Source of the DNA: Maribellus maritimus
GTDB lineage: Bacteria; Bacteroidota; Bacteroidia; Bacteroidales; Prolixibacteraceae
Assembly (NCBI RefSeq): GCF_022267315.1
Contig: NZ_JAIKLE010000001.1
Location: 372,001 to 436,000, forward strand
Reading direction: 5' to 3'
Length of the DNA stretch: 64,000 nt
The number at the start of each line of letters is the position of its first letter. Positions within the stretch are counted from its first letter, which is position 1. Position numbers and translations under genes: made by a program. Positions 61,726-64,000 of this stretch are shown one piece after another. The notes under the pieces are model-generated. The model saw only the letters and a list, made by a program, of their open reading frames with translations. It was not told the DNA's origin and searched no databases.

Positions 61726-62592
61726 ATGCTGAACATTGGACTCATAGGGAAAACAGAAATTTTGGAACCGCACGTTAAGCGGATACAAAAAATTAAAGGG
61801 GTAAATATTGTAGGAAAAACCTCGGTAGGAACAGATGCCCACTTAAATAGTTTTCATTTTTCAATTCCGGAAATTAACCGGATTGAACTGATTGAAAGAG
61901 CAGACATTATTATCATGGACAACTCTTCAATTTTACCCTTTAAAATGTTGTGTGATATCGTAAAAAAATCGAAACACATTTTCACCATTGAATATTTAAA
62001 ACTTACTATTGATGAGTGTTCGCAGCTTGTCAGCCTGGCGAATGAATCAGGGTCGGTTATTCAGGTTACAAATCCGCGTTATTTTACACCGGCAACCCAA
62101 TGGCTGAACAATCATTTAATTACACCTACATTCCTTGATATTTCATACGTAACAGAGGAAACAATCACCGACAGCACACTTATTTCCCTTTTACTAATGT
62201 TAATTGGGACAACAGGAACTAGTCCAAAAAAAATTGGTGCTGTTACTTTCCGGACAAAAGAAACCGAGTCGAAATTTAACAATGTAAGGCTTGAATTTGG
62301 TGATGCCTCTGTGGTGAATATCAATTACGGAAATCTGCCTCCGTTAAATGAATTCAAAATAAAATCATACTCACCAGGCCAGTTTGTAACATTAAACTTT
62401 TCCACAAAAGTTTTTCAATGTAACAATAAACCCATCAATCTGTCAGAGTACCCCCCTGTAAATGAAATTGACAGGTTCCTCCATGTGGTTCAAAAAAAGT
62501 CAAAACAAATCAGCAATATAGAGGACTATCTGATTGTTTTATACGCCGTGCAGAAAATCAACAAAAAGATAATGCAGTTTTCCACTCATTAA
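61726..62592 (+). CDS. Gfo/Idh-like Rossmann protein, degenerate
   Basis: This 288-residue protein begins with a beta-alpha-beta start MLNIGLIGKTEILEP, and ADIIIMDNSSILPFKML fits the second Rossmann crossing. The architecture resembles a Gfo/Idh/MocA oxidoreductase. The usual GxGxxG loop is replaced by GLIGKTE and the EKP catalytic Lys motif reads IEYLKLT, so it may no longer be an enzyme. It lies 92 bp upstream of a polyprenyl glycosylphosphotransferase gene in the same direction. TATATTTG (61714-61721) sits only 5 bases before the ATG, so transcription may start at or near it. Confidence 0.6.
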   Translation: MLNIGLIGKTEILEPHVKRIQKIKGVNIVGKTSVGTDAHLNSFHFSIPEINRIELIERADIIIMDNSSILPFKMLCDIVKKSKHIFTIEYLKLTIDECSQLVSLANESGSVIQVTNPRYFTPATQWLNNHLITPTFLDISYVTEETITDSTLISLLLMLIGTTGTSPKKIGAVTFRTKETESKFNNVRLEFGDASVVNINYGNLPPLNEFKIKSYSPGQFVTLNFSTKVFQCNNKPINLSEYPPVNEIDRFLHVVQKKSKQISNIEDYLIVLYAVQKINKKIMQFSTH

Positions 62593-62684
62593 GTCGTCTA
62601 AAAAATTATTTTTGCGGCAATATTTCAGTCTGGCAACCGTTACACTAATGCATTAGCTGAATTACCAGACTTAACCGGCAAAGA

Positions 62685-64000
62685 ATGAACAAAAAAAGAC
62701 AGGTTGCAAAATACTTGGTTTTTGATTTTTTAGCAGCGGCCCTTGGTTGGACTATATTTTTCATTTACCGCAAACTGGTTATAGAGCCCCAGCGCTTTGG
62801 CATTGACATACCTTTGGATTTTACCAACCGTTATTTTCTTGGCTTGCTGTTTATTCCAGTTTTTTGGCTTACTTTTTATTATATCACCGGATTTTATAAA
62901 AACATTTTTCACAGATCGCGGCTGCTTGAACTCGGACAGACTTTTTTAACATCGGTTGTAGGTGTAGTAATTATTTTCTTTGCTTTGATTTTAGATGATT
63001 TTATAACATCGTATAAAGATTATTACGAACTCTTTTTTATTCTTTTTATCCTCCACTTCTTCCTTACCTATTCGTTTCGCCTAATTCTTACCACACGAAC
63101 AATACATCGAATTCACAAACGTAAAATAGGGTTTAACACGCTTATTATAGGAAGCAACGAAAAAGCAGTAAAAGTGTATAATGAGATGATGAACCAGCAG
63201 CGCCCTGCCGGAAACTTATTTGTTGGTTTTGTGGGAGTTGAAAACAACAACGATGCGCTTTTAAGCGATTACATTCCAAAATTAGGCGGTGTAAACGACC
63301 TGACAAATATTATTGAAAGAAAACAGATTGAAGAGGTAATAATTGCGCTTGAAACCATTGAACACAAAAGATTAAGCGACATTCTTACAATAATTGAAAA
63401 CCGGCAGGTAACAATTTGGGGAATTCCTGATTTGTACGATTTTCTGTCGGGCACGGTAAAAGTAAATACCATTTACAGCAGTCCCCTGATAAAAATATCA
63501 AACGGTTTGATGCCGGGCTGGCAGGAAAATACCAAACGTTTAATCGATGTATTGTTCTCGTTTATTGCATTGGTTTTGTTTTTCCCTGTTTTTTTGGTTT
63601 TAGCTGTGGTTATCAAAACCACATCGAAAGGCCCTATAATATATAAACAGGAAAGAGTGGGGCGTTTCGGACAACCGTTTAAAATCTACAAATTAAGAAG
63701 TATGGTTTTTAATGCCGAAAACGGAATTCCTGAACTATCGAACGAAAACGATGAGCGAATTACTAATATTGGGCGGTTCATGCGAAAAACACACCTCGAC
63801 GAAATTCCGCAATTTATAAATGTAATTAAAGGTGAAATGTCACTGGTGGGTCCCCGCCCTGAAAGAAAATATTACATTGACCAAATCATTCAAAAAGCAC
63901 CTCATTACACCCACCTTCACAAATTACGACCGGGAATAACCTCGTGGGGACAAGTAAAATACGGTTATGCTTCAAATGTGGAAGAAATGCTTGAAAGATT
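62685..64000 (+). CDS. Polyprenyl glycosylphosphotransferase (WcaJ-type), partial (3' end beyond window)
   Basis: This partial gene (438 complete codons, open at the window edge) starts at ATG 62685. Five hydrophobic helices lie in the first part (about 10-135) and a Rossmann-like domain follows (about 145-270: TLIIGSNEKAVKVYNEMM). A last helix and the catalytic Bac_transf domain come next (RLIDVLFSFIALVLFF, KQERVGRFGQPFKIYKLRSM, MSLVGPRPERKYY). It transfers a sugar-1-phosphate to undecaprenyl phosphate, the first step of exopolysaccharide or O-antigen assembly. It probably opens a polysaccharide locus continuing beyond the window. Confidence 0.93.
   Translation, partial: MNKKRQVAKYLVFDFLAAALGWTIFFIYRKLVIEPQRFGIDIPLDFTNRYFLGLLFIPVFWLTFYYITGFYKNIFHRSRLLELGQTFLTSVVGVVIIFFALILDDFITSYKDYYELFFILFILHFFLTYSFRLILTTRTIHRIHKRKIGFNTLIIGSNEKAVKVYNEMMNQQRPAGNLFVGFVGVENNNDALLSDYIPKLGGVNDLTNIIERKQIEEVIIALETIEHKRLSDILTIIENRQVTIWGIPDLYDFLSGTVKVNTIYSSPLIKISNGLMPGWQENTKRLIDVLFSFIALVLFFPVFLVLAVVIKTTSKGPIIYKQERVGRFGQPFKIYKLRSMVFNAENGIPELSNENDERITNIGRFMRKTHLDEIPQFINVIKGEMSLVGPRPERKYYIDQIIQKAPHYTHLHKLRPGITSWGQVKYGYASNVEEMLER

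Noticed and set aside
1-64000. tRNA, rRNA, CRISPR arrays, insertion sequences, integrases, toxin-antitoxin or restriction genes
   Set aside because: Looked for in gaps and gene content; none could be supported.

Overview
The window looks like chromosomal DNA of a Bacteroidota bacterium, most likely a marine-type member of the Marinilabiliales (Prolixibacteraceae-like). The support is low GC with AT-rich spacers, TTTG-N18/20-TAnnTTTG promoters, SusC/SusD and STN-type TonB receptors, DUF4249, GldB, many Cys lipoproteins, a MurF-Alr fusion and a Bacteroidota-type Tgt. The genus is inference. About 53 protein genes are supported. I see no tRNA, rRNA, CRISPR array, insertion sequence or prophage.

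Layout. 1-4366 (-): TonB-dependent receptor with an STN domain, followed by two tandem DUF4249 lipoproteins, the second cut by the window edge. 4712-7264: M14 metallocarboxypeptidase. 7561-9587 (-): ECF sigma factor overlapping an anti-sigma-like protein that ends in an outer-membrane barrel. 9823-13029: two tandem serpin lipoproteins and a third lipoprotein. 13146-17539: divergent peptide deformylase, membrane LytTR regulator, alpha/beta hydrolase, FadL-type porin. 17789-22660: dihydrolipoyl dehydrogenase, ECF sigma plus small membrane protein, MeaB, DUF1573 protein. 22841-29501: histidine kinase/response regulator, short TauE-like protein with an early stop, rpmH (L34), PASTA protein, RluD, DnaB. 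29555-37386: two secreted proteins of unknown role and a SusC/SusD/lipoprotein operon without enzymes. 37663-50117: housekeeping genes (YjjG, RsmI, Tdk, MurF-Alr, Crp, NadE, GldB, DUF1080, PFK, RsmG) and another ECF sigma. 50089-62592: glycosyltransferase, Tgt-LptF/G, acyl-CoA carboxylase beta plus biotin carrier, 28-residue-repeat secreted protein, IspE, GcvP, MBL hydrolase, Pcm, Rossmann-like protein. 62685-end: start of a polyprenyl glycosylphosphotransferase that opens an exopolysaccharide locus.

How it fits together. Most of the window is core metabolism and translation upkeep. The accessory character lies in the cell envelope: two TonB uptake modules, three ECF sigma factors, secreted peptidase and protease inhibitors, and several lipoproteins. 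MeaB and the carboxylase/biotin-carrier pair point to a methylmalonyl-CoA/propionyl-CoA pathway. I found no complete new system. The items most worth checking are the serpin pair with different reactive loops, the W-M repeat protein, the sigma/barrel-fused anti-sigma pair, the ECF sigma with a small Cys/His membrane partner, a LytTR-like direct repeat, and a TauE gene with an in-frame TGA.
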